This document shows positions 9,340 through 18,139 of a DNA stretch of 64,000 nucleotides, one piece after another. The stretch comes from Flavobacteriaceae bacterium (GTDB lineage: Bacteria; Bacteroidota; Bacteroidia; Flavobacteriales; Flavobacteriaceae). The notes under the pieces were generated by a model that was not told where the DNA came from, did not search any database, and saw only the letters and a program-made list of their open reading frames with translations. The first letter of the stretch is position 1, and each line of letters begins with the position of its first letter. The stretch spans positions 25,231 through 89,230 of the forward strand of contig JAQWFW010000010.1 in the NCBI GenBank assembly GCA_029238515.1, written 5' to 3'. Position numbers and translations under genes: made by a program.

Positions 9340-9366
9340 AGGAGGTTTTAGATCACTACAACCACC
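9340..9366 (+). promoter_or_regulatory. Perfect AGGAGG in a possible leader hairpin ahead of DUF4295 gene
   Basis: AGGAGG lies at 9340-9345, 3 nt after the rpmG stop but 38 nt before the next ATG (9384), too far for ordinary initiation. GGAGGTT (9341-9347) can pair with AACCACC (9360-9366) with one A-A mismatch and a 12-nt loop, which would hide it. Strong SD sequences are rare in this group. Function unknown; a regulatory role is inference. Confidence 0.35.
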
Positions 9367-9383
9367 AAGCTAATACTTGAATC

Positions 9384-9536
9384 ATGGCAAAGAAATCAGT
9401 AGCATCATTACAAACAGGATCAAAACGTTTGACAAAAGCAATCAAAATGGTCAAGTCCCCAAAAACTGGAGCATACACTTTTGTTGAATCTATAATGTCA
9501 CCAGAAAAAGTAAATGACTTCTTAAACAAGAAGTAA
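9384..9536 (+). CDS. DUF4295 small basic ribosome-associated protein (bL38 candidate)
   Basis: A 50-residue ORF, too short for the ORF track, reading MAKKSVASLQTGSKRLTKAI ... MSPEKVNDFLNKK. It is strongly basic and sits directly behind rpmG, the fixed place of the Bacteroidetes-specific DUF4295 family. From memory, a small protein of this kind was seen in the Flavobacterium johnsoniae ribosome structure and named bL38; I am fairly but not fully sure DUF4295 is that protein. It is followed by an intrinsic terminator that separates it from ftsY. Confidence 0.88.
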   Translation: MAKKSVASLQTGSKRLTKAIKMVKSPKTGAYTFVESIMSPEKVNDFLNKK

Positions 9537-9558
9537 TTTTTTTAAAATATAACATCTG

Positions 9559-9594
9559 AAAGCTGCTTTTATCCAAAGCGGCTTTTATTTTTTT
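9559..9594 (+). terminator. Intrinsic terminator after the rpmB operon
   Basis: AAAGCTGCTTT pairs with AAAGCGGCTTT (11 bp with one G-U) across a short loop, followed by an AT-rich run ending in seven T. It lies between the DUF4295 stop and the ftsY start. Confidence 0.8.
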
Positions 9595-9637
9595 AGTACC
9601 TTGCAAAAGGTCCAAAAATGATAAATAAACAGCCGTC

Positions 9638-10591
9638 ATGAGTTTTTTTAAAAAGATATTTTCTTCCGAAAAAAAAGCCACCCTAGATAAGGGCTTAGAA
9701 AAATCTAAATCCAGTTTTTTTGACAAATTAGGGAAAGCTGTTGCAGGAAAATCTAAAGTTGATGATAGTGTTTTGGACAACTTGGAGGAAGTTCTTGTGA
9801 CCAGTGATGTTGGGGTCAATACAACCCTAAAAATCATCGAACGTATCGAGGAACGTGTTTCACGAGATAAATATCTTGGAACCGAAGAATTAAATTTGAT
9901 TTTAAGAGAAGAAATTGCCGCTTTACTTTCCGAGACCAATTCAGGCGATGCGACGGACTTTTCAATAGCCAATAATCAAAAACCTCATGTCATCATGGTT
10001 GTTGGGGTCAATGGTGCAGGAAAAACCACAACCATTGGAAAATTAGCCCATCAGTTCAAACAACAAGATTTAAAAGTCGTATTAGGTGCAGCCGATACAT
10101 TCCGAGCAGCAGCTATTGATCAATTGCAAGTATGGGCCGATAGGGTAGATATTCCTATTGTAAAGCAAAATATGGGTAGCGACCCCGCTTCAGTGGCGTT
10201 TGACACTCTACAGAGTGCGGTGAGTTCCGATGCTGATGTGGTTATTATCGATACTGCTGGTCGTTTACACAACAAAGTTAATCTCATGAATGAGTTGACA
10301 AAAATTAAGCGTGTCATGCAAAAAGTAGTACCCAATGCACCGCACGAAATTCTTTTGGTAATCGACGGCTCTACAGGTCAAAATGCATTTGAACAAGCAA
10401 AGCAATTTACAGCAGCTACAGAAGTCAATGCTTTAGCCGTTACTAAATTGGACGGAACTGCCAAAGGCGGTGTTGTTATTGGGATTAGCGATCAATTTCA
10501 GGTGCCTGTCAAATACATTGGCGTAGGTGAAGGTATCGATAATCTTCAAGTGTTCAATAAGTTTGAATTTGTTGACTCCTTTTTTAAATAA
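9638..10591 (+). CDS. ftsY: Signal recognition particle receptor FtsY
   Basis: A 317-residue SRP GTPase. The NG domain shows VGVNGAGKTTTIGKL (G1), DTFRAAAIDQL, DTAGRL (G3) and TKLDGTAKGG (G4/G5). The N-terminal acidic A domain of the enterobacterial protein is absent and replaced by a short lysine-rich leader, as is usual for short FtsY proteins. It docks the SRP-ribosome complex at the inner membrane. It is followed by rimO 61 nt downstream. Confidence 0.96.
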   Translation: MSFFKKIFSSEKKATLDKGLEKSKSSFFDKLGKAVAGKSKVDDSVLDNLEEVLVTSDVGVNTTLKIIERIEERVSRDKYLGTEELNLILREEIAALLSETNSGDATDFSIANNQKPHVIMVVGVNGAGKTTTIGKLAHQFKQQDLKVVLGAADTFRAAAIDQLQVWADRVDIPIVKQNMGSDPASVAFDTLQSAVSSDADVVIIDTAGRLHNKVNLMNELTKIKRVMQKVVPNAPHEILLVIDGSTGQNAFEQAKQFTAATEVNALAVTKLDGTAKGGVVIGISDQFQVPVKYIGVGEGIDNLQVFNKFEFVDSFFK

Positions 10592-10652
10592 TCTAGCAAA
10601 ATGCTTTTAACGTACATTATTCATCACTGACCAATTACAACTAAAACTTTTA

Positions 10653-11954
10653 ATGAGAACAAAATCAGGTAAAACCAACAAAATCAATGTCGTAACTCTA
10701 GGGTGTAGTAAGAATGTATACGATAGCGAAGTTCTTATGGGGCAACTCAAAGCCAATGGAAAAGCTGTTGCACACGAAGAGGAAGGTAATATTGTAGTGA
10801 TCAATACCTGTGGTTTTATTGACAACGCCAAAGAAGAGAGCGTAAATACCATCTTAGATTTTGTGCAAAAAAAAGACGCAGGCGAAGTAGACAAAGTTTT
10901 TGTTACCGGTTGTTTGAGTGAGCGCTACAAACCTGATTTAATAAAAGAAATCCCAGATGTTGATCAATATTTTGGGACCACTGAATTGCCTCAATTGCTT
11001 AAAGCATTAGGTGCCGATTATAAGCATGAACTCATTGGAGAGCGACTTACAACGACACCAAAAAATTATGCTTATCTAAAAATTGCTGAAGGTTGTGACC
11101 GTCCGTGTAGTTTTTGTGCCATTCCGTTGATGCGTGGCAAGCACCGTTCCACTCCCATAGAAGATTTGGTTACCGAAGCCAAAAAATTAGCTGCAAATGG
11201 TGTAAAAGAATTGATTCTGATTGCACAAGATTTAACGTACTACGGCTTAGATTTATATAAAAAACGAAATCTTGCAGAATTACTGAAAGCTTTGGTTGAG
11301 GTTGAAGGTATTGAGTGGATTCGCTTACACTATGCTTTTCCAACAGGTTTTCCTATGGATGTATTGGAAGTCATGAAAAATGAACCCAAAATTTGTAATT
11401 ATTTGGACATTCCTTTGCAACACATTTCAGATAATATCCTGAAAAGTATGCGCCGTGGAACAACTCAAGCAAAAACCACCAAATTACTCCAACAATTCCG
11501 TGAAGCAGTACCAAATATGGCCATCCGTACCACTCTTATTGTAGGTTATCCTGGCGAAACTGAAGCCGATTTTCAAACCCTCAAAAACTGGGTAGAAGCT
11601 ATGCGTTTTGAACGTTTGGGCTGTTTCACCTATTCGCATGAAGAAAACACTCATGCCTTCAATTTGGAAGACGATGTACCCCAAGATGTAAAACAAGCAC
11701 GTGCCAATGAAATTATGGAACTACAATCTCAAATTTCTTGGGAGTTGAACCAAGCCAAAATAGGCCAAACCCTAAGGGTTGTGGTTGACCGCAAAGAAGG
11801 ACAATACTTTGTGGGTCGTACAGAATTTGATTCCCCTGATGTAGATAATGAAGTACTGATTGATGCTTCCAAAGTATATCTCAAAACTGGAGAATTTGCC
11901 ACTGTGACCATTACCCAAGCTGCCGATTTTGATTTGTATGCCGAGGTGGTGTGA
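10653..11954 (+). CDS. rimO: Ribosomal protein uS12 methylthiotransferase RimO
   Basis: A 433-residue radical-SAM methylthiotransferase. An N-terminal MTTase domain (VTLGCSKNVYDSE, NTCGFIDNAKEES, TGCLSERY) supplies three cysteines for one Fe-S cluster. The radical-SAM motif is CDRPCSFCAIP (CxxxCxxC), and the last 65 residues are a TRAM domain. It adds a methylthio group to an aspartate of ribosomal protein uS12. The ribosomal neighbourhood and the PLMRGKHRS stretch support RimO rather than MiaB. Confidence 0.95.
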   Translation: MRTKSGKTNKINVVTLGCSKNVYDSEVLMGQLKANGKAVAHEEEGNIVVINTCGFIDNAKEESVNTILDFVQKKDAGEVDKVFVTGCLSERYKPDLIKEIPDVDQYFGTTELPQLLKALGADYKHELIGERLTTTPKNYAYLKIAEGCDRPCSFCAIPLMRGKHRSTPIEDLVTEAKKLAANGVKELILIAQDLTYYGLDLYKKRNLAELLKALVEVEGIEWIRLHYAFPTGFPMDVLEVMKNEPKICNYLDIPLQHISDNILKSMRRGTTQAKTTKLLQQFREAVPNMAIRTTLIVGYPGETEADFQTLKNWVEAMRFERLGCFTYSHEENTHAFNLEDDVPQDVKQARANEIMELQSQISWELNQAKIGQTLRVVVDRKEGQYFVGRTEFDSPDVDNEVLIDASKVYLKTGEFATVTITQAADFDLYAEVV

Positions 11955-12006
11955 TTTTTTACAATAGAATTAATTCAATTATCTTTACCATCCAAAAATA
12001 TAATTG

Positions 12007-13608
12007 ATGGCCGTGCCGTATATTCCTTATAAAGCAACACAAATTTTGCCCAAGCTTCTTCAAGAGGTTATGGACCAAAATCCTGCTTTGGATCGTTTTT
12101 ATACCGCACCTGCAATACTCAAAAATTTTGATGCTCAAATGGCTTTAAAAACTGCGGAATTTTCTACAGAAAAGCGTGAAATTTTAGCGGAATGTCTGAG
12201 TGTTCAATACAAAAATTTAAATCAAGGTGCTTCAGTAACAGCCAATATCGAAGCTCTACGCAAAAAACAAACATTTACCGTAACGACAGGGCATCAGCTC
12301 AACCTTATGGGTGGGCCGTTATATTTTTTGTACAAAATTATATCCGTCATCAATTTGGCCAAAACTCTAAAAAAAGAACATCCAAAACATACTTTTATCC
12401 CTGTATTTTGGATGGCTTCGGAAGATCATGATTTTGATGAAATCAATCATTTTTATTTTGGCAAAGATCGACTCGAGTGGCAACAACCAGCACAAGGTGC
12501 TGTAGGACGTTATTCAACAACACATTTAAGCGATGTTTTAGATGTATTTGAAACACATTTAGGTTCTAATCCTCATGCCGATTCACTAAAAGAGTTGTTC
12601 CAAAAAGCATATATTCAACAGCACAATTTGGCCGATGCGACCCGCGCTTTGGTGCATCATTTTTTTGGTGAGGATGGCCTTGTTGTGATTGATGGTGATG
12701 ATGCTCAACTCAAACAACTTTTTGTTCCTAGTGTACAAAATGAACTTTCACATCAATGGGTTTACAATGAAGTTACAAATACCAATGGCGCCTTAAAAAC
12801 TATAGATCAAGAGTATAAAATACAGGTAAACCCAAGAGTACTCAATTTGTTTTATATCAAAAATGATTTAAGAGCACGTATTGAAGAGAACGAGGGTGTT
12901 TTTCGTGTTTTGAACACAGATTTGAGTTGGGGTTTAGAAGGAATTTTAGAAGAAGTTAAATCTCATCCCGAACGTTTTTCGCCTAATGTGCTCATGCGGC
13001 CATTGTATCAAGAAACCATTTTGCCAAACTTGTGTTATGTTGGCGGAGGTGGCGAACTTTCATATTGGTTACAACTCAAATCTTGTTTTGAGCGATTTGG
13101 AGTTATTTTTCCTTTAATGATGCACCGTAATTCTGTGCTTTTGATTTCAGAAAAGCAACACCAAAATCTAGAAAAATTAAATTTAACTGTAGCAGATTTA
13201 TTTTTGTCACCAGACGATTTAACCAAAAAAATAACACTGAACCAAACTCAACTTCCTGTTGATTTTTCAGAACAAAAGAATCATCTTAAGAAACAATTCG
13301 AACAGCTTTACGCGTTGGCAAAGCAAACCGATGGTTCTTTTTTGGGAGCAGTTGCAGCGCAGGAGAAAAAGCAACTTAAAGGACTCTCAAATTTGGAAAA
13401 ACGACTTCTAAAAGCCGAAAAAAGAACGTATAAAGATCACATAAATAAAGCACTACTGCTACAATCTACCTTTTTTCCGAATGGAAATTTACAAGAACGT
13501 GTATTGAACTTTTCAACTTTTTATGCGATTTATGGTTCTGATTTCATTCAAAAATTAAAATCAGAACTTGATCCTTTTCAACAAGGATTTGCAGTAATTT
13601 CTTTATAA
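12007..13608 (+). CDS. bshC: Bacillithiol biosynthesis cysteine-adding enzyme BshC
   Basis: A 533-residue protein of the BshC family with TTGHQLNLMGGPLYFLYKI, VFWMASEDHDFDEI and a C-terminal coiled-coil region (about 425-500). It adds cysteine to glucosaminyl-malate in the last step of bacillithiol synthesis. The ORF track begins one codon earlier at a TTG; the ATG at 12007 is preferred. bshA and bshB are not in the window, and bshC is usually unlinked in Flavobacteria. Confidence 0.9.
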   Translation: MAVPYIPYKATQILPKLLQEVMDQNPALDRFYTAPAILKNFDAQMALKTAEFSTEKREILAECLSVQYKNLNQGASVTANIEALRKKQTFTVTTGHQLNLMGGPLYFLYKIISVINLAKTLKKEHPKHTFIPVFWMASEDHDFDEINHFYFGKDRLEWQQPAQGAVGRYSTTHLSDVLDVFETHLGSNPHADSLKELFQKAYIQQHNLADATRALVHHFFGEDGLVVIDGDDAQLKQLFVPSVQNELSHQWVYNEVTNTNGALKTIDQEYKIQVNPRVLNLFYIKNDLRARIEENEGVFRVLNTDLSWGLEGILEEVKSHPERFSPNVLMRPLYQETILPNLCYVGGGGELSYWLQLKSCFERFGVIFPLMMHRNSVLLISEKQHQNLEKLNLTVADLFLSPDDLTKKITLNQTQLPVDFSEQKNHLKKQFEQLYALAKQTDGSFLGAVAAQEKKQLKGLSNLEKRLLKAEKRTYKDHINKALLLQSTFFPNGNLQERVLNFSTFYAIYGSDFIQKLKSELDPFQQGFAVISL

Positions 13609-13659
13609 GTTTTTATAAAAAATTCATTCAGAATTTAGAGATAAATATTACTTTTGGGC

Positions 13660-15195
13660 ATGCAACACGATAAGGTATTAATTCTCGATTTTGGATCTCA
13701 ATATACACAACTCATCGCACGCCGTGTAAGAGAGTTGAATATTTACTGCGAAATCCATCCCTACAACAAAATTCCAACCTCAATAGAGGCCTACAAAGCA
13801 GTCGTGCTTTCAGGCAGTCCACAGTCTGTGCGTGGCGATGATGCGTTACACCCCGATTTGTCGGAAATCCGTGCAAAAAAACCACTTTTGGCGGTGTGTT
13901 ACGGTGCGCAATACTTAGCTCATTTTTCAGGTGGAAATGTTGCGCCCTCAAATACAAGAGAATATGGTCGTGCAAATTTATCTTTTATCCAAAAAGAAGA
14001 ATTATTTTTTGACGGCATTTCAGAAGGTAGTCAAGTGTGGATGAGCCATAGTGATACCATCAAAACATTGCCCACCAATGGTGTATTGTTGGCCAGTACG
14101 CATGATGTTGAAAACGCCGCTTATAAAATTGAAGGGGAGCAAACCTACGCTATTCAGTTTCACCCCGAGGTGTACCACTCTAAAGACGGAAAAACACTTT
14201 TGAAGAACTTTCTCGTAAAAATTGCAGGATTACAACAAGATTGGACGCCCGATTCATTTGTAGAAGAAACAGTAGCTGACTTAAAGGCACAATTAAAAAA
14301 TGATAAAGTTGTTTTGGGTCTTTCAGGCGGTGTAGACTCTACTGTAGCCGCTATTTTACTCAATAAAGCTATTGGTAAAAATTTGTATTGCATTTTTGTA
14401 AATAATGGATTACTGCGTAAAAATGAATTTAGCAGTGTATTAAAACAATACGAAGGTATGGGGTTGAATGTCAAAGGTGTAGATGCTTCGGCACGTTTTT
14501 TGGACGCATTGGCAGGAATAGATGACCCAGAACAGAAACGTAAAGCTATTGGTCGTGTTTTTATCGAAGTTTTTGATGATGAAGCACATCTGATTAAAGA
14601 TGTAAAGTGGTTGGCTCAGGGGACTATTTATCCCGATGTCATAGAAAGTGTTTCTGCAACAGGAGGACCAAGTGCAACGATAAAAAGTCATCACAATGTG
14701 GGTGGATTACCAGATTTTATGAAATTAAAAGTCGTAGAACCATTAAAGGCATTATTTAAGGACGAAGTACGCCGCGTGGGTGCTTCTATGGGTATTGATG
14801 CACAGTTGCTTGGGCGTCATCCTTTTCCTGGTCCTGGTTTGGCCATTCGAATTTTGGGTGACATTACAGCCGAAAAGGTGCGTATATTACAAGACGTTGA
14901 TGCCATCTTTATAGATGGATTGCGCGAATGGGATCTGTATGACAAGGTTTGGCAAGCCGGCGCTATGTTGCTGCCAGTGAACAGTGTTGGTGTGATGGGT
15001 GATGAACGTACTTATGAAAAATGTGTAGCACTCAGAGCTGTCGAAAGCACAGACGGTATGACTGCCGATTGGGTTAATCTACCTTATGAGTTTTTACAAA
15101 AAACATCCAATGATATTATCAATAAAGTTAAAGGAGTAAACAGAGTAGTGTATGACATCAGTTCCAAACCTCCCGCAACTATTGAGTGGGAATAA
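13660..15195 (+). CDS. guaA: GMP synthase (glutamine-hydrolysing)
   Basis: A 511-residue two-domain amidotransferase. The class I glutaminase domain has the [10 protein letters not shown] nucleophile elbow and FHPEVYHS. The ATP-pyrophosphatase domain has the P-loop [13 protein letters not shown] and a C-terminal dimerisation region ([16 protein letters not shown]). It converts XMP to GMP. The ORF track starts two codons earlier at TTG; the ATG at 13660 gives [17 protein letters not shown], the usual N-terminus. Confidence 0.97.
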   Translation: MQHDKVLILDFGSQYTQLIARRVRELNIYCEIHPYNKIPTSIEAYKAVVLSGSPQSVRGDDALHPDLSEIRAKKPLLAVCYGAQYLAHFSGGNVAPSNTREYGRANLSFIQKEELFFDGISEGSQVWMSHSDTIKTLPTNGVLLASTHDVENAAYKIEGEQTYAIQFHPEVYHSKDGKTLLKNFLVKIAGLQQDWTPDSFVEETVADLKAQLKNDKVVLGLSGGVDSTVAAILLNKAIGKNLYCIFVNNGLLRKNEFSSVLKQYEGMGLNVKGVDASARFLDALAGIDDPEQKRKAIGRVFIEVFDDEAHLIKDVKWLAQGTIYPDVIESVSATGGPSATIKSHHNVGGLPDFMKLKVVEPLKALFKDEVRRVGASMGIDAQLLGRHPFPGPGLAIRILGDITAEKVRILQDVDAIFIDGLREWDLYDKVWQAGAMLLPVNSVGVMGDERTYEKCVALRAVESTDGMTADWVNLPYEFLQKTSNDIINKVKGVNRVVYDISSKPPATIEWE

Positions 15196-15255
15196 GATTT
15201 GGATTTCTCAATACTGCGCTGTAGTTTTAGAAAATCAATGCGCCAAAACAACAAC

Positions 15256-17199
15256 ATGAATAAATTTCTTTTTAGTACCATATTCTTTTTTTGTTTGACA
15301 ACAATGTTTGCACAAACATTACGTACTCATACTATTGATGCTAAAGATACTCTAGAAACTATTGCTCAACGTTATGGCGTAATCCCAGAAGATATTTTAG
15401 TGCTCAATCCAGACGCCAAAGATCATCTTGCTATTGGAAAAGTTTTGGTTATCCCCAATCCGATTGAAAAAAATACAGGTGAAACAACTGAAATAAAAGA
15501 ACTGGTTTCATATAAGGTTCATCGTGTCAAGCGCAAAGAAACGCTGTACAGCATAGCAAAAAAATACAACACAACCGTAAAAGAACTCAAGAAGCACAAC
15601 CAACAATTGTATACTACACCCTTACAGTTTAAAGACAAAATTTATGTTCCTAAATACAAAACAAAAACTGTCGCAGTGCTACCTCGAGCGGTAAAAACGT
15701 ATTCCGTTTTACCAAAAGAAGGGAAGTGGCGTGTAGCTTACAAATTTGGAATATCTGTCCAAGAATTGGAAGCACTTAATCCAAATATGGGTACTGTTTT
15801 GCGGGTAGGTCAGCAGCTGAATGTGCCTAATATCGAGAATGATGAAGAACAAGAAGTAGGGGATGAGCGTTATGGGTTTTATGAAGTTTTACTTAAAGAA
15901 GGGTTTTATAGGTTGTACAAAAAATTAGGCATCGCACAAGACGTTTTGGAACAACTGAATCCTGGTTTGGCTGAAACAGGCCTAAAAGTTGGGATGGTCT
16001 TAAAAGTCCCCAAATCAAGTATTGAAGGAATCGATTTGGACGCCTTAGAAAAAACGCAATTGGTCAATCAATTGAAGTTTTTAAGCCCAAAATCAGTAGC
16101 ACTTATTCTTCCTTTTAAAGTCAATACTATAGATTTTGATTCCATCAAATTGGCCAAACAACAAATTCAGCGTGATGGATATATACGCATCGCAACCGAG
16201 TTTTATTCTGGTGTAGAAATGGCTTTGGATTCTGCTCAACGTTTGGGAATATCTGTTGCTTTAGATGTATTCGATACAGAAGCAAATACACAAACAACAA
16301 ACCGCTTGTTGCAAACCAATGATTTCTCAAAATATGACGTTGTTTTAGGTCCGCTTTCATCAGAAAATAGCAATATTGTAGCACAAGCTTTGCAACCAAC
16401 AAATACACCTGTAGTCTCTCCTTTTGTTAAATTTGATAATCGAACGGATAATTTAATCCAAACAATTCCCAATGATGAATGGATGGCCGAAAAGCTGCTA
16501 CGTCATGCCAAAAAAGATACCATTTCGCACAATATGCTGATTATTTCAGACTCGAAGTCAATCAAAAGAGCAAAAAAAATACAAACGGTTTATCCCAATG
16601 CAACCTTACTTACCTCACAGCGTGATGACGAAGGAAAAGAGCAATTTTATATTCAATTTGAAATCGTACAAAAAGCGTTAGAGTCTGGGCGAACACTTGT
16701 TTTTTTAGAAACCAACAACGAAGGTTTTGCGTCCAATGTAACAAGTATGCTTAATGGCTTGAATGGTGTGACCCGCCAAAAAGACGATGTAAATAAGGAT
16801 ATTGAATTCGAAATAGAACGTGAATTGGTTTTAATGACCACAAACCGTAATAAGGCCTTTATGGGGAACAATATCTCCAATACAGATTTATCTAATTTAA
16901 ATTTCCAATTTCCATCAGTTCATTTCTACAAAGAAGATTTAAACTCCTTTACCAAAAGCTACAAACAAAGGTTTGGCGCATACCCCACACGCTATGCTAC
17001 ACGTGGCTTTGACTTGACTTTAGACCTATTGCTGCGCTTAGCGGCTTATGATTCTATCTTTGAACAATTAACAATGATTCAAACAAATTATTTGGAAAAC
17101 AAGTTTAAATATATTCAAAGTCCAAGAGGTGGTTATGTCAATGAGTCTGCGTTTATTCTCAAATATGAGGACTTGTTTATTGTGAAGATTGAAGATTAA
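15256..17199 (+). CDS. Exported LysM-repeat protein with type 1 periplasmic-binding fold
   Basis: A 647-residue exported protein from the ATG at 15256, which gives a clean signal peptide (MNKFLFSTIFFFCLTTMFAQ); the ORF-track start 19 codons earlier does not. Four LysM or LysM-like repeats occupy about residues 23-260 (for example DTLETIAQRYGV and ETLYSIAKKYNTT, each ending in a VIP/VP turn). From about 275 to 640 there is a type 1 periplasmic-binding domain beginning VALILPFKV. LysM binds peptidoglycan, while the binding fold resembles ABC transporter receptors and the PBP1A activator LpoA. No transporter is adjacent, so a cell-wall role seems more likely (inference). It lies 60 nt behind guaA. 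Confidence 0.88.
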   Translation: MNKFLFSTIFFFCLTTMFAQTLRTHTIDAKDTLETIAQRYGVIPEDILVLNPDAKDHLAIGKVLVIPNPIEKNTGETTEIKELVSYKVHRVKRKETLYSIAKKYNTTVKELKKHNQQLYTTPLQFKDKIYVPKYKTKTVAVLPRAVKTYSVLPKEGKWRVAYKFGISVQELEALNPNMGTVLRVGQQLNVPNIENDEEQEVGDERYGFYEVLLKEGFYRLYKKLGIAQDVLEQLNPGLAETGLKVGMVLKVPKSSIEGIDLDALEKTQLVNQLKFLSPKSVALILPFKVNTIDFDSIKLAKQQIQRDGYIRIATEFYSGVEMALDSAQRLGISVALDVFDTEANTQTTNRLLQTNDFSKYDVVLGPLSSENSNIVAQALQPTNTPVVSPFVKFDNRTDNLIQTIPNDEWMAEKLLRHAKKDTISHNMLIISDSKSIKRAKKIQTVYPNATLLTSQRDDEGKEQFYIQFEIVQKALESGRTLVFLETNNEGFASNVTSMLNGLNGVTRQKDDVNKDIEFEIERELVLMTTNRNKAFMGNNISNTDLSNLNFQFPSVHFYKEDLNSFTKSYKQRFGAYPTRYATRGFDLTLDLLLRLAAYDSIFEQLTMIQTNYLENKFKYIQSPRGGYVNESAFILKYEDLFIVKIED

Positions 17200-17201
17200 A
17201 T

Positions 17202-17756
17202 CTATTTCCACTTAATATTACACCCAATACTTGGCTTTTGTATCCTTGTATTTTGTGTGTTTTGCAATAAACAGTCCATAGCATTTTTTAAATCAGTGCC
17301 ATCGATAGGAAGACTATTTCCTGGTCTTGAATCGTCCATTTGACCTCTGTATACAAGTTTTAGCTTTTCATCAAAAAGAAAAAAATCTGGTGTACAAGCT
17401 GCATCATATGCTTTGGCTATGGCTTGGGTTTCGTCGTACAAATAAGGAAAAGGGTAGTTTAATTTTTCGGCTTGTACCTTCATTTGCTTTGGGCCATCTT
17501 GTGGATAATTTTTCACATCATTACTCGATATGGCTATAAATTTAATCCCTTTCTTTTGATACCCATTGGCGATACCAACCAGTGTTTCATTGATATGAAT
17601 AACAAAAGGACAGTGGTTGCAAATGAACGCCACCACAGTCCCATGTTTTCCTTGAAGTTGTTTTAAAGTTTTAAATTCATCAGAAACAGTATCCAACAGA
17701 TTAAATGGAGGTGCTACAGTGCCAATAGGTAACATATTTGAGGGTGTTCTAGCCAT
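17202..17756 (-). CDS. Thioredoxin-family (AhpC/TSA-like) redox protein
   Basis: A 184-residue thioredoxin-fold protein of the peroxiredoxin-like group. GTVVAFICNHCPFVIH carries a CxxC pair (CNHC) at the end of the first strand, and FIAISSNDVKNYPQDGP and YDETQAIAKAYDAACTPDFFLFD follow the family pattern, with the cis-proline in CTPDF. No signal peptide is visible, so it is cytoplasmic and probably a thiol oxidoreductase of unknown partner. Its stop lies 3 nt from that of the convergent LysM gene. Confidence 0.87.
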   Translation of the reverse strand: MARTPSNMLPIGTVAPPFNLLDTVSDEFKTLKQLQGKHGTVVAFICNHCPFVIHINETLVGIANGYQKKGIKFIAISSNDVKNYPQDGPKQMKVQAEKLNYPFPYLYDETQAIAKAYDAACTPDFFLFDEKLKLVYRGQMDDSRPGNSLPIDGTDLKNAMDCLLQNTQNTRIQKPSIGCNIKWK

Positions 17757-17804
17757 AATGTTTTGTATTTAAATGATATCTTTACATTGTAAAGTTACAT
17801 ATAA

Positions 17805-18137
17805 ATGGAAGAAGTTTTATTTGAAGATTTTCAAAAATTAGATTTACGTGTAGGAACTATCATTGAGGTGAATGATTTTCCAAAGGCACACAAACCAGCT
17901 TATCAATTGACCATAGATTTTGGTCCGCTTGGGATTAAAAAATCATCGGCACAAATTACAAATCGTTACTCCAAAGAGGATTTGTTAAACAAACAAATAG
18001 TCGCTAATGTAAATTTTGAAGACAAACAAATTGCAAACTTCAAAAGCCAGTGTTTGGTGTTGGGTGCCGTCAATAAAGATGAGGTGGTTTTACTTAATCC
18101 AGAGCAACATATTCCGAACGGTGCGACAGTACAATAG
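17805..18137 (+). CDS. tRNA-binding domain protein (CsaA-like)
   Basis: A 110-residue single OB-fold protein (FEDFQKLDLRVGTIIEV ... KPAYQLTIDFGPLGIKKSSAQIT ... LVLGAV). This is the EMAP II/CsaA type found at the C-terminus of methionyl-tRNA synthetases but here free-standing. CsaA in Bacillus has chaperone-like secretion activity. The cellular role in Bacteroidetes is unknown. It is divergent from the thioredoxin gene with a 48-bp gap. Confidence 0.88.
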   Translation: MEEVLFEDFQKLDLRVGTIIEVNDFPKAHKPAYQLTIDFGPLGIKKSSAQITNRYSKEDLLNKQIVANVNFEDKQIANFKSQCLVLGAVNKDEVVLLNPEQHIPNGATVQ

Positions 18138-18139
18138 CG

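Noticed and set aside
9340-9345. AGGAGG as the ordinary ribosome binding site of the DUF4295 gene
   Set aside because: It is 38 nt from the ATG, far beyond the usual 5-10 nt, and no other start codon lies at a proper distance. Kept only as a possible regulatory element.
13649-13656. TACTTTTG -7-like box directly before guaA
   Set aside because: It lies only 4 nt before the ATG, so transcription would begin at or after the start codon, and there is no -33 element. Probably chance, though a leaderless mRNA is not excluded.
15084-15281. Minus-strand ORF across the guaA/LysM junction
   Set aside because: A shadow of well-supported genes on the other strand, without recognisable protein features. 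The same applies to the other antisense lines of the ORF track.
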